Assembly: GCF_014643535.1 (NCBI RefSeq)
Contig: NZ_BMJQ01000003.1
Coordinates: forward strand, 454,502 to 518,501
Source: Aliidongia dinghuensis
Lineage (GTDB): Bacteria > Pseudomonadota > Alphaproteobacteria > ATCC43930 > CGMCC-115725
Reading direction: 5' to 3'
Length of the DNA: 64,000 nt
The notes beneath the pieces were generated by a model. That model made no database searches, was not told where the DNA came from, and was given only the letters and a program-made list of their open reading frames with translations. Shown in pieces: positions 1 through 8,543 of this stretch (position 1 is the first letter of the stretch; every line of letters begins with the position of its first letter). A program made the position numbers and the translations under genes.

Positions 1-508
1 GCATCGGGTCCGAGAACAGCCGTTCGCCGATCTCAATCATCTCGGGACAGGTGAGCGTCGGCTCCGACAGGCCGACGCCGCGCTCGTCGAACACCACGAC
101 GTCGCGCCCTTGGGCCCAGCTGGCGGAACTGAGGATGCCCCACCAGCGCCCGATCTCGCTCGCGCCGATCCCGGACGGCTCGCCGGGGCCGCCGTTGATG
201 TAGATCACCGGATCGGGCGCCGCACCGGCCCCACCGGAGAAGACGACGAAGGGGACAACGACCTCGCGGCCGTCAGGCGCACCCCAGTTCTCGGGCGCCT
301 TGAGCCGCCCGCAGCGCGCGACGCGCCCGGCCGGCACCTTGAACCAGCAGTCGACCGTCTCGACCCGCGGTGCGCCATGGGCACGCGGCGCGGCAGCTTC
401 GGCGCGCGGCGGCGCCGGGCGATGGAAGGCGCCCACCAACAGCACGCCGGCAAGACCGAGTGCCACACCCAGTCCAGCCAGCCCCGCTATGGCCACGCCC
501 CGTCTCAT
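1..508 (-). CDS. Alpha/beta hydrolase, N-terminal part (runs off window edge)
   Basis: Only the first 169 codons are in the window; the 3' end lies beyond position 1. The protein opens with a hydrophobic signal/anchor segment (about residues 5-25), then VDCWFKVP and a CGRLKAPENW segment, a YINGGPGEPSG oxyanion-type loop, and VVFDERGVGLSEP. These are hallmarks of exported hydrolases of the prolyl-aminopeptidase/TAP-like alpha/beta-hydrolase group. The nucleophile elbow should lie just past the edge and cannot be checked. The ATG at 508 directly precedes the signal segment. It follows the OmpA-like gene on the same strand with a 116-bp gap, so it could be the distal gene of the T6SS operon or a separate unit. 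The substrate is unknown. Confidence 0.75.
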   Translation of the reverse strand, partial: MRRGVAIAGLAGLGVALGLAGVLLVGAFHRPAPPRAEAAAPRAHGAPRVETVDCWFKVPAGRVARCGRLKAPENWGAPDGREVVVPFVVFSGGAGAAPDPVIYINGGPGEPSGIGASEIGRWWGILSSASWAQGRDVVVFDERGVGLSEPTLTCPEMIEIGERLFSDPM

Positions 509-624
509 GGCTCACACCGCTCCCTGCCGCGAAGCACCGGCCGCACACCCGCCGACACCCGGTCCACCGACGCCCAGTCCACCGACGTCTGGGCCGGCCA
601 TCACGGGTGCATGGCCGAAAGCGT

Positions 625-1188
625 CTATTTCGCGCCGAGAATGGCGACCTGGACGCGCCGATTGACGCCGCTCTCCGGATGGGCCGGATCGAGCGGCTCC
701 TCCTGGCCGCGGCCGACGGCTTGGAGCCGGTCGGCGGCCACGCCGAGATTGTCCACCAGATAGGCCTTCACGGCCTCGGCCCGGCGCTGCGACAGCTCCA
801 TGTTCGCATCGGGCTTGCCGGTGCTGTCGGTATGGCCCGAAAGCTGGAAGCGGTAGGGGGCGAGCTGGTCCGACTTGATGGCCTTGGCCAGCTGGCCGAT
901 GGTCTGGCGCGCGGCGTCGGTGAGGTCGGCCGAGCCCAGCGCGAACTTGACGTCGAGCGCTACGGCGGACGGATGCGCCGCTGCAGTAGCGCCACCCGGC
1001 GTCGCGTTGAGCACGCGGATGCCGCGCACGCTGAGCGCGCCCGGTGCGCCGGCATCGGGCTTCAAGGCCTTGATCAGATCGTCGGGCTTTGGCGTCGCCC
1101 CCATCTGCTGCACTTGGGCGTACGCGCCGGTTGACGCCACGGCCAGGACCAGGCCGGCGACGAATGTCTTCCAAAATTTCGCGATCAT
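625..1188 (-). CDS. OmpA-family peptidoglycan-binding protein
   Basis: A 187-residue protein with an N-terminal signal peptide ending in a YAQ-type cleavage site near residue 25. Its C-terminal half is an OmpA-like domain: FALGSADLTDAARQTIGQLA, then LSGHTDSTG, the QRRAEAVKAYLV helix and a GVNRRVQV end. This domain binds diaminopimelate in peptidoglycan, so the mature protein is probably periplasmic. I chose the ATG at 1188 because it directly precedes the signal peptide; an in-frame upstream start at 1230 would put 14 uncharged residues before it. It is the last gene of the T6SS run, after the PP2C phosphatase. TssL already carries an OmpA domain, so this may be a second cell-wall anchor for the apparatus; that role is inferred. 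Confidence 0.85.
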   Translation of the reverse strand: MIAKFWKTFVAGLVLAVASTGAYAQVQQMGATPKPDDLIKALKPDAGAPGALSVRGIRVLNATPGGATAAAHPSAVALDVKFALGSADLTDAARQTIGQLAKAIKSDQLAPYRFQLSGHTDSTGKPDANMELSQRRAEAVKAYLVDNLGVAADRLQAVGRGQEEPLDPAHPESGVNRRVQVAILGAK

Positions 1189-1308
1189 CGGAATATGCCC
1201 CAAACGAGCTTCCACAAGGCTTGCGAGCAAGCGAGAGAGTAATACGGCAAACGGGGCGCCCCATCAACGCCTCAAGGTTGCGGCGAATTCATCCGCGATC
1301 TGCCGTTC

Positions 1309-2064
1309 TTAACCGACGACCGCAGTCTTTTCCGGCCCGATACGCACGACCACGACGGTGACGTTGTCCTTGCTGCCCGCGGCCAAGGCGGCATCGATCA
1401 GCCGGCGCGGCACCTCCTGAAAAGGCGTTTCGACCAGGAGCCCGGCCACGGTCGTATCGCCCATCGCCTTCGAAAGCCCGTCGCTGCACAAGAGGAACAC
1501 GTCGTCCTGCTCCAGAGGATCCGACACCTTGTCGAGCTCGAGCGTCGGCGCCACACCGACGGCACGGGTGATGACGTTGCCCAGCGGATGGTTTTCCGCC
1601 TGGTCCGGGGTCAGGAGGCCGGCATCGACCATGTCCTGCACCTGGCTATGGTCCCGGGTGATCAGGTCGAGCTGCCCGCGGCGGAACCGGTAGAGCCGGC
1701 TGTCGCCGGCCCAGAGGCAGGCGAAGAAACGGCCGAAGGTCATGAGCGCCACGACCGTGCTGCCGATGACGGCGGCACTGCCCTTGGCGGCCGCGGTGGC
1801 GACCAACTGCGCGTTGACCTCCGCGAGCCGCGTGCGCACCTCGCCGATGAAGCTGGTGCCGTCGGCCGGTTCTGCGAGCGCGTCGAGCGTCTGCACGATC
1901 GCGTTCGAGGCGAGCTGGCCATCGTCATGCCCGCCCATGCCGTCCGCCACCACCCACAGCCCGATGTCGGAGCGCTCGAGATAGGCATCCTCGTTCCGCT
2001 TCCGCACGGACCCGACATCGGTCGCGGCGGCCGAGGCGACAGCGAAGTCGGTCATACGCGCCAT
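1309..2064 (-). CDS. pppA: PP2C-type Ser/Thr phosphatase of T6SS
   Basis: A 251-residue PP2C/PPM phosphatase. Metal-binding motifs are clear: VGSVRKRNEDAY near residue 20, VVADGMGGHDDGQ near residue 40, WAGDSRLYRFRRG mid-protein and LLCSDGLSK near residue 170. In T6SS clusters such enzymes (PppA/Stp1) reverse threonine phosphorylation of the FHA protein and damp secretion. The ATG at 2064 sits 7 bp after the tagF stop, so the two are surely co-transcribed. The ORF stays open far upstream, but that part reads out of frame through tagF and is not real. No partner PpkA kinase is seen anywhere in the window. Confidence 0.9.
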   Translation of the reverse strand: MARMTDFAVASAAATDVGSVRKRNEDAYLERSDIGLWVVADGMGGHDDGQLASNAIVQTLDALAEPADGTSFIGEVRTRLAEVNAQLVATAAAKGSAAVIGSTVVALMTFGRFFACLWAGDSRLYRFRRGQLDLITRDHSQVQDMVDAGLLTPDQAENHPLGNVITRAVGVAPTLELDKVSDPLEQDDVFLLCSDGLSKAMGDTTVAGLLVETPFQEVPRRLIDAALAAGSKDNVTVVVVRIGPEKTAVVG

Positions 2065-2071
2065 ACGAGCC

Positions 2072-2872
2072 TCATTCCTCCCTGTCCCACGGCAACAACT
2101 CTGCCTCCAACGCCGAGGAAGCGCCAGATGTGCCGGCGTCGGGCGCGGTTCCCTCTGAAATAGCCCCATCAGGCATGGGCCCGTCTGGGGCCGCCGCCAG
2201 GGACCAGTCGTGTCGTGCCCAGTCGCCGTCCAGGAAGGCGGCGAAGCCGTCCGGCGCGGGCAGGCCGCGCGCCAGGACCAGCACCGGCGACACCCGCTCG
2301 GAACCGAGCGTCCACCAGAGGGACCGGTCCGATCCCTGGCCATATTCCGCCAGCGTCCGCGTGTCGTCCGCGCCGCCCCACGGCATGGCGAGGCCGATCG
2401 GGCCAAGCTCCGCCGACCGGACCGCCGGCACGGCGCCGGGCGCGAACGCCGCCAGCGGCGCATCCAGCTGCTCGAGCGCGAAATCCTCGGCAAGCGCGGC
2501 CAGCGCCAGATCCTCGATCGCCGAGAACCAGCCCTGGCCACCGGCGAGCACAGCCGCGGGCTCGAGGTCCGCGAGCTCGGCCGCGAGCATCAGCGGGAAG
2601 GCCCGGCCAACCTTGTCGACGCTCGGCATCATGACGCCGGCAAGCGCCGTCCGGCCGCACAGGCCAGCCGGCAGCACGAAACGCCACAGGGGCGAGACCA
2701 GATAGAGGTCGAGCCATTGGGCGCCCACGGCCTCCCGGCTGCGGGCGATCGACTGCTGCAGCCAGTCGTCCCAGAGCCCGATGGTCTCGCGGGCGAGCCG
2801 TCGGCCGACGAAGTCGCCGCGGGCCGGCAGCTTGCCGTAATAGGCGAGAGTCGTGGGCAGGGACTGCGTCAT
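2072..2872 (-). CDS. tagF: T6SS-associated protein TagF
   Basis: A 266-residue protein opening with LAYYGKLPARGDFV, the conserved start of the TagF family, followed by WDDWLQQSI and SPLWRFVLPAG. TagF is a post-translational repressor of T6SS in the threonine-phosphorylation pathway and acts on the FHA protein. In some species it is fused to the PP2C phosphatase; here the two are separate but adjacent, which supports a joint role. It starts at an ATG 16 bp after the tssM stop. The C-terminal tail (about the last 35 residues, rich in Gly/Ala/Pro) is low complexity. Confidence 0.9.
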   Translation of the reverse strand: MTQSLPTTLAYYGKLPARGDFVGRRLARETIGLWDDWLQQSIARSREAVGAQWLDLYLVSPLWRFVLPAGLCGRTALAGVMMPSVDKVGRAFPLMLAAELADLEPAAVLAGGQGWFSAIEDLALAALAEDFALEQLDAPLAAFAPGAVPAVRSAELGPIGLAMPWGGADDTRTLAEYGQGSDRSLWWTLGSERVSPVLVLARGLPAPDGFAAFLDGDWARHDWSLAAAPDGPMPDGAISEGTAPDAGTSGASSALEAELLPWDREE

Positions 2873-2888
2873 GGCCGGCGCAGAGGGC

Positions 2889-5800
2889 TCACAAGGACGA
2901 CGGACAACGGAACTGCGACAGCTGGTTCGACGCGAACGGATTGATCACGCTGTCGGCGTGGATCTCGAATGTCGCCGTCCGCTTGCCGCTGGCGAAGGTC
3001 ACGTTGAACCGGTCCGGCCCGCCGGCAGAATGCAGCTGCGCCTGGTCGAGCAGGCGGAACCAGGACCAGACGCCGTCCTGCTGCAGGGTCGTCTGCTCGC
3101 CCGACGCCTGCGGCTGGAAGCTGACGCGCACGCTGCTGCCGCCCGTGCCCGGCCACTGCATGCGCACGCCGCGCGGCGGCCCGTGGTCATAGGACAGGTT
3201 CTGGCCGCCAAGCTCGATCAGCACCTGGGTCGAGACCGAGTCGAGCGTCACCGGCACCATCTCGAAATTGACGCCGGGCTTGCCGCCGCCGTTCGGGAAC
3301 ATGCTGTCGCGGATGCCGGCAGCGATCTGGAACTGGGTCAGCGCCGACTGCGGGATGCCGAGATCCTGGTTGTCGACCTTCTGCCAATGCCAGGGATTGG
3401 TCGACATGTCGACGAACGGTGCCAGGTTGGTCTGGAAGAACGCGTCGATGAGGCCGCCCTTGGCGAAGAGCCGGGCGAAATCGTCGAGTGTCACGTCGGA
3501 CGAGCCGTTCTTGTAGATCGGATAGCGATTCTCGGTCGCCGCCCGGCAGAACGGCAGGACCGACGAGGTCCAGAGCCCGTTGAGCTGCGACCGGGCGCCA
3601 CCGACCGTGAGCGTCGACGAGGACCGGGTGACGGCGCCGATGGCGCTCTTGAGCGGCTCCGGCAGGCGCGCCGCGTTGGCCTGCAGCTGGGCCGCGGCCC
3701 CGCCGTCGCCGGCGCTGGCAGCACCCAAGAGAGCGCCGCCCTGGTTGTTGGTGGCGCCCAGCTTGTTCATGGATTTGTAGAGGTCGCCCAGCGCCGCGAT
3801 CGTGCCGTCGATCGCCAGCGGGCCGTTGGGCGGACCGTCAGCCAGATCGTGCAGCGCCTTGAAATGCTGGTCGGTATAGCGCGCCGCCTGGTCGACGACA
3901 CCGCCCGGCTGCTGCGTCCCCGCCCCCAGCATCTGCGCGAGGCGATCCTGCGCCTGGGCCCCCACCTGCGCCTGCACGGCGGCCGCGGCCTGTGCGACAC
4001 CGCCCGCCCCGGCGGCAGCCTGGGCGGCGCCGGCGGCACCGGTCGGCGGCGGCTTCGAGAGCCAGGTCTCCTTGGCCGCGGACACCATGAGCGCGCGGAG
4101 CGGCGAATCCGGGGCCGAGAGGATGCCGAGCGTCTGGACACCCTGGTTCACGTTGGTGAAGGGGATGATCGCGACGTCGCCCAGGAGCCTGTCCCACTGG
4201 GTGCCGAACTCGTTCAGATAGAGCGCGGTCACGTCGTTCTGCAGGCGCGAGAGTGCGATCGGGTCCTCACCGATCGAAGCCTCCTGGCCCACGACCCAGC
4301 TCTCCTTCGCGACTTCGCGCGCCATGTCGGGCAGCAGCACGCGGAACACGTTGTAGAAGCCGTTATAGGTGTAGAGGCCCGGGATGCCGTCGGCGAGCGA
4401 CCGGCCCGACGGCCGTTGCAGCACGCGGGCGGCCGCCGGGCCGGCATTCTCCGAGATGCGCCAGTCCGGCAGGGACGAGACCTTGGGATTGGTCTTCATG
4501 AAGCTGAACGCGCGCTCGGCGAGCGGCAGCCGGTTGAGGATGACGCGGGTCGCCTGGACGAGCCCGCCATCGAGCGCGATGTCGGGCAGCGGCGCCTTCA
4601 AGAGCGCATCCAGATGGCCGTCGAGGTCCTTCCTGAGCGGGTCGTTCTCGTCGCCCGGGAACTGGACGCTCCAGTCGAGCGCCATCCAGTGCTTGACGAG
4701 CGCCTTGTCGAGCGGGCCTTGGCGGCCGAGCATCAGGTAGACCTTGAGCCCCTCGTAAAGGAAATCCGGCTTCGCCTGGTTGGCGTTGAGCTGGCTCTCG
4801 AGCCTCAAGAGCAGGCGCGGCAGGAGGAGCCCGCCCAGCGCCCGGTGATAGGCGTCGATTTCCTGGCTGCCGATCTTGTCGCCCTGGTAGAGGCCGAAGC
4901 CCAATGAGGTCGGCACGGACTTGTCCTGGTCGGCGTAGCCAGCCGGCGCGTCGCGCAAGATGTCGAGCAGCTGGTTCACCTGCTTCAAGTCGCCCGGCAG
5001 CACATGCTCAGGCGCCAACGCCTTCGCCTGCTCCGCATAGGCGTCGGCCACGGCGTCCGACTTGTCGAGCAGCGCGGCGTTGCCGAGATAGCTCATGGTC
5101 CAGAGCCCGACCAGGGCGATGAACACGAGCCCGGCAACCGCGATCGCGGACACCTGGATCAGCCGGTTGCGCCGCTCGACCCGCGGGTCGGCATTGACGA
5201 GGCCGGCCTCGCCGAACACGACCTGGCGCAGGAGCCGGGTCAGGAAATAGCTGCGGCCGCTGCCGCTGAACCCGGCGACCTGCTGGCGCATGAGCCCGAA
5301 GGTCGAGGCCATGGCGCCCATCAGCCGGTCGATCGGCGTGCCTTCCTGGGTGCCGCTGGTGAAATAGACGCCGCGCAGCAGGATCGGCTGCTCGAACCGG
5401 TTCGGCTCGAAGATCTCATTCAGGAACTGGACGGTCGTCTCCTTGAGGCTCGCCACCTGCTGCGGGAAGCCGAACACGAGCGCGCGGCGCTGGATGTCGG
5501 TCTCCTGCTGCAGCCGCTCGATGAGCCGGTCGTCGAGCCGGCCGATCAGCCCGTCGAACTCCGCGCCATAGGCCGTGACGGCGCTCGCCTCGTCCTTGCC
5601 GGGCTTATAGTCGAAGCTCATGCCCCAGACCTGGTCGCGATCCTCGCGGGCCAAGTCGTCGAAGAACTCGACGAAACCGGCAACCAGGTCGGCCTTGGTG
5701 AACAGCAGATAGACCGGCAGGCGGACGCCCAGCTCGGCATAGAGCTCCTGGATGCGGGCGCGGATGGCGCGGGCATGCTCCGAGCGCTGCGCCGCGGTGG

Positions 5801-6491
5801 CGCCGGTCAGATCGCTGATGCCGATCGCGCAGAGCACGCCGTTCAGCGGCTGGCGCGGCCGGTGGCGCTTCAGCAGCTTCAAGAACCCGGTCCAGGCCGC
5901 CTTGTCCTGGGCGCTCTCGCTGTCCTGGGTCGTGTAGCGGCCGGCAGTGTCGATCAGCACGGCCTCGTCGGTGAACCACCAGTCGCAGCTGCGCGTGCCG
6001 CCGACACCCTTGATCGCCCCCTTGCCGAGCTTGTCGGCGAGCGGGAAGCTCAGGCCCGAATTGACGAGCGCCGTGGTCTTGCCGGCGCCCGGCGGGCCGA
6101 TGATGACGTACCACGGCAGCTGATAGAGGTACTTGCGGCCGCTCGAGCCGGCGAAGCGGCTCTTCTTCAGGAGCTCGAGCGCCTCCTTGAGGCGCCCGGC
6201 CAGCTCGTCGACTTCCTCCTTGCCGACGTCGGCCGCGGCACTCGCCGTCACCGCCGCCGCCATCTGGTTGTTCTGGCGCTGCTCGCCCAAGCGCGAGAGC
6301 AGGTAGATGAAGCCGGCAATGGCGACGACGACCAGGATGGCGAAGGCGCGCGCCAGCACGCTGTCGAGCGGCCGGACGTCGCCGATCCCGATCAGCGGCC
6401 CGATAAACCAGATCAGGAGCGCGATGATCAGCACGCCGAGGATGGTCAGCGCCAGCTTCGACAAAAAGATCTTCCGCAAATTCGTCAGCAT
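2889..6491 (-). CDS. tssM: T6SS inner-membrane core protein TssM (IcmF)
   Basis: A 1,200-residue IcmF/VasK homologue. Two N-terminal membrane helices (about residues 12-32 and 46-66) flank a short turn, a third lies near residue 455, and the large C-terminal half is periplasmic. The cytoplasmic domain has a Walker A motif, GPPGAGKT, at about residues 132-139, so NTP binding is likely; not all TssM proteins keep it. With TssL and TssJ it forms the trans-envelope complex that anchors the baseplate. A Gln/Ala-rich stretch at roughly residues 810-850 is low complexity. The ATG at 6491 is 75 bp past the tssL stop. Confidence 0.96.
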   Translation of the reverse strand: MLTNLRKIFLSKLALTILGVLIIALLIWFIGPLIGIGDVRPLDSVLARAFAILVVVAIAGFIYLLSRLGEQRQNNQMAAAVTASAAADVGKEEVDELAGRLKEALELLKKSRFAGSSGRKYLYQLPWYVIIGPPGAGKTTALVNSGLSFPLADKLGKGAIKGVGGTRSCDWWFTDEAVLIDTAGRYTTQDSESAQDKAAWTGFLKLLKRHRPRQPLNGVLCAIGISDLTGATAAQRSEHARAIRARIQELYAELGVRLPVYLLFTKADLVAGFVEFFDDLAREDRDQVWGMSFDYKPGKDEASAVTAYGAEFDGLIGRLDDRLIERLQQETDIQRRALVFGFPQQVASLKETTVQFLNEIFEPNRFEQPILLRGVYFTSGTQEGTPIDRLMGAMASTFGLMRQQVAGFSGSGRSYFLTRLLRQVVFGEAGLVNADPRVERRNRLIQVSAIAVAGLVFIALVGLWTMSYLGNAALLDKSDAVADAYAEQAKALAPEHVLPGDLKQVNQLLDILRDAPAGYADQDKSVPTSLGFGLYQGDKIGSQEIDAYHRALGGLLLPRLLLRLESQLNANQAKPDFLYEGLKVYLMLGRQGPLDKALVKHWMALDWSVQFPGDENDPLRKDLDGHLDALLKAPLPDIALDGGLVQATRVILNRLPLAERAFSFMKTNPKVSSLPDWRISENAGPAAARVLQRPSGRSLADGIPGLYTYNGFYNVFRVLLPDMAREVAKESWVVGQEASIGEDPIALSRLQNDVTALYLNEFGTQWDRLLGDVAIIPFTNVNQGVQTLGILSAPDSPLRALMVSAAKETWLSKPPPTGAAGAAQAAAGAGGVAQAAAAVQAQVGAQAQDRLAQMLGAGTQQPGGVVDQAARYTDQHFKALHDLADGPPNGPLAIDGTIAALGDLYKSMNKLGATNNQGGALLGAASAGDGGAAAQLQANAARLPEPLKSAIGAVTRSSSTLTVGGARSQLNGLWTSSVLPFCRAATENRYPIYKNGSSDVTLDDFARLFAKGGLIDAFFQTNLAPFVDMSTNPWHWQKVDNQDLGIPQSALTQFQIAAGIRDSMFPNGGGKPGVNFEMVPVTLDSVSTQVLIELGGQNLSYDHGPPRGVRMQWPGTGGSSVRVSFQPQASGEQTTLQQDGVWSWFRLLDQAQLHSAGGPDRFNVTFASGKRTATFEIHADSVINPFASNQLSQFRCPSSL

Positions 6492-6566
6492 CGGTTCCTC
6501 GTGGCGCCCGTCGTTCGAGACCCCTGACCGGGGCCGGTTGCCCGCATGTCGTTCGCGTGGGTGGGC

Positions 6567-7961
6567 TCAGCTCGGCTTGATGAGGATCACTTCGGTACGG
6601 CGGTTCTGCTCGCGCCCCTCCGCCGTCGCATTGGACGCGATCGGCTGGGAGTCGGCCTTGCCTTCGGCCGAGAGCCGCCCAGGGTCCTTGACCTTCTGCG
6701 CCAGGAGCTTGAGCACGGCCTGGGCGCGCGCCCTGGACAGCTCGTAGTTGGACGGGAAGCGCAGCGACTTGATCGGCACATTGTCGGAATGACCGGTCAC
6801 CTGCACCGCACCCGGCTCGTCGTTGACCGCCTCGCCGATCCGGAGCAGCGTCGCCTTGAAGCTGTCCGCGACGTCGGCACTGCCCGAGCCGAACATGCCG
6901 GTGTTGCGGATGCGCACGGTGATCGTCTGGGCATCCTCGAGCACGGTCACGAGCCCCTCGCGGATCTCGGGCTCCAGAAACTTGCGCAGCTTGGCGGCAC
7001 GATCCTGCACCGGCGGCGGCGGCAAGGGTGCGGCCACGCGGGCGAGCTTGATAGGCCCGTTCGGCGGCAGCGCCGCCAGCCGCTCGAAGCTCGAGTCCGA
7101 CCGGTCGGCGAGCGCGAAGCTGTAGCCGGCATAGCAGAGCGCCAGCAGCGCCGCGGTGACCGCGGCGACGACCCAGGTCGGCACCAAGGCCACGAGCCCG
7201 CGGTGCGCCGCCGGCACGCCCTTCCAGCGGGGCGACAGCTCGCGTTCGTATTCGCCGCGGTTGTTGCGGATCAGGCGGAACAGGTCTTCGCGCACCAGCG
7301 TCAGTTCCGAGGCGCCGCGCTGTGCCACGCGGTATTTGCCCTCGAAACCGAGCGCCAGGCAGAAATAGACCAGTTCCAGCATGTCGAGATTGACCGCCGG
7401 GTCCTTCTTCAGCTGGGCGAGCAGGTCGAAGAACCGGTCGCCGCCCCAGGTCTCGGTGAAGAAGGTGCCGACCATGCTCTTGGTCGACCAGACGCTGCGG
7501 CTGCCCCACGGCGTGTTCAGCACCAGGTCGTCGAGCAGGGCCGCCAGCACGTATTTCGCGGCACGGAGCGTCTGCACCGGCAATCCCAGCGGCGTCACCG
7601 TGCGCTCGAACGTGTTGATCTCGCCGATCACCCGGTCGCGGAGCGCCTCCACGTCATTGTGCTGGGCGCGGTTCTTGAGCCGGACCGCAAGGCCGAGGAG
7701 CGGTGCCGCCGCTGCAACCAGCGGATTGAGATTCTTGAGCGTGATCGCGTCCCAGAGCCGGCCCGCAGGCTCGGCCATGGCCTGGGCGAGCGGCGGCGCC
7801 GGCCGCGGCGGGGGTGCGGCACCGCCGGGCGTCGCTCCCCCGGGTGCTGCTCCACCGGGTGCTGCTCCACCGGGGGACTGGGTGAGCCGCCCGCCCGGGT
7901 TCGGCCGGATCACCGTGCGCTCGCTGTCGCCGGGCTCCGCGAAAGGATCGTCAATCGTCAT
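6567..7961 (-). CDS. tssL: T6SS inner-membrane protein TssL (DotU) with C-terminal OmpA domain
   Basis: A 464-residue evolved TssL. Residues about 20-60 are a Pro/Gly/Ala-rich linker with tandem GGAAP-type pentapeptides, mirrored in the DNA as short repeats. The DotU domain follows (about 75-255; YVLAALLDDLVLNTPWG and LVYFCLALGFEGKYR are typical), then one membrane helix near residue 270. The C-terminal OmpA-like domain (about 330-464) carries VTGHSDNVP, LSRARAQAVLKLL and NRRTEVIL. TssL contacts the baseplate through its cytoplasmic hook; the OmpA part should reach peptidoglycan directly, replacing a separate TagL. It lies 40 bp after tssJ. Confidence 0.95.
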   Translation of the reverse strand: MTIDDPFAEPGDSERTVIRPNPGGRLTQSPGGAAPGGAAPGGATPGGAAPPPRPAPPLAQAMAEPAGRLWDAITLKNLNPLVAAAAPLLGLAVRLKNRAQHNDVEALRDRVIGEINTFERTVTPLGLPVQTLRAAKYVLAALLDDLVLNTPWGSRSVWSTKSMVGTFFTETWGGDRFFDLLAQLKKDPAVNLDMLELVYFCLALGFEGKYRVAQRGASELTLVREDLFRLIRNNRGEYERELSPRWKGVPAAHRGLVALVPTWVVAAVTAALLALCYAGYSFALADRSDSSFERLAALPPNGPIKLARVAAPLPPPPVQDRAAKLRKFLEPEIREGLVTVLEDAQTITVRIRNTGMFGSGSADVADSFKATLLRIGEAVNDEPGAVQVTGHSDNVPIKSLRFPSNYELSRARAQAVLKLLAQKVKDPGRLSAEGKADSQPIASNATAEGREQNRRTEVILIKPS

Positions 7962-8001
7962 GTCGGCCCCGCCTGGTCCGAGAAAAGGGAAGCGCCCTTG
8001 G

Positions 8002-8493
8002 CTATTTCGCGGTCGCCGACAGGGTCAGCTTGTCGGCATTGACGGCGATGTCGGTCGTGGCGTTGGGCGGCACCGGCACGTCGGCGCGCCAGATCGCATG
8101 ATCAATATCCCGGTATGCCGCAGTAACGCCGATGAAGCGTGTGCCCGGCTTCACCTCGAATTTCATCGATTGGGTCGAGCCCGGCGTCAGCACGGCTTGG
8201 TCGCGACCGAGCAGGTCGGGGCCGAGCAGCGCCTGATCCTTGTCGTTCAGCTGGAAGAAATCGGCCTTCTCGAACGCGCCGGCGGCGCCCAGCTGATAGA
8301 TGCGCAGCATGACCGGTGCCGGCGCGCCGTCGACGCCCGGGTTGACCGTCCCCGTCGCCGTGAGGGCTAGCGAGACGACGGTGGGCGGCGGCGGTGGCGG
8401 CGGCGACGAACAGGCCGCGAGCGTCGCCGCGGCGGCGCCGGCCCAAAGCCCCTTGGCCAGAAGTTCCGTCAGTCTCAGCTGCTTGCTCACCAC
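8002..8493 (-). CDS. tssJ: T6SS outer-membrane lipoprotein TssJ
   Basis: A 163-residue lipoprotein with a signal peptide, the lipobox LAAC near residue 28, a Pro-rich linker and a small beta-sandwich domain. Segments such as PVMLRIYQLGAAGAFEKADF match TssJ/VasD proteins. It is tethered to the outer membrane and binds the periplasmic end of TssM. The start is probably the GTG at 8493, behind a purine-rich GGGGGGCGAAG stretch. It sits between tagH and tssL in a closely spaced run. Confidence 0.92.
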   Translation of the reverse strand: MVSKQLRLTELLAKGLWAGAAAATLAACSSPPPPPPPTVVSLALTATGTVNPGVDGAPAPVMLRIYQLGAAGAFEKADFFQLNDKDQALLGPDLLGRDQAVLTPGSTQSMKFEVKPGTRFIGVTAAYRDIDHAIWRADVPVPPNATTDIAVNADKLTLSATAK

Positions 8494-8543
8494 TTCGCCC
8501 CCCGATGCGATCCGCGCGGGATGCCGCGCGGCTTAGTCCCGAC

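Noticed and set aside
2853..4907. Long open frame on the plus strand opposite tssM
   Set aside because: Antisense shadow of tssM; composition is typical of reverse reading of GC-rich DNA and no family features are seen.
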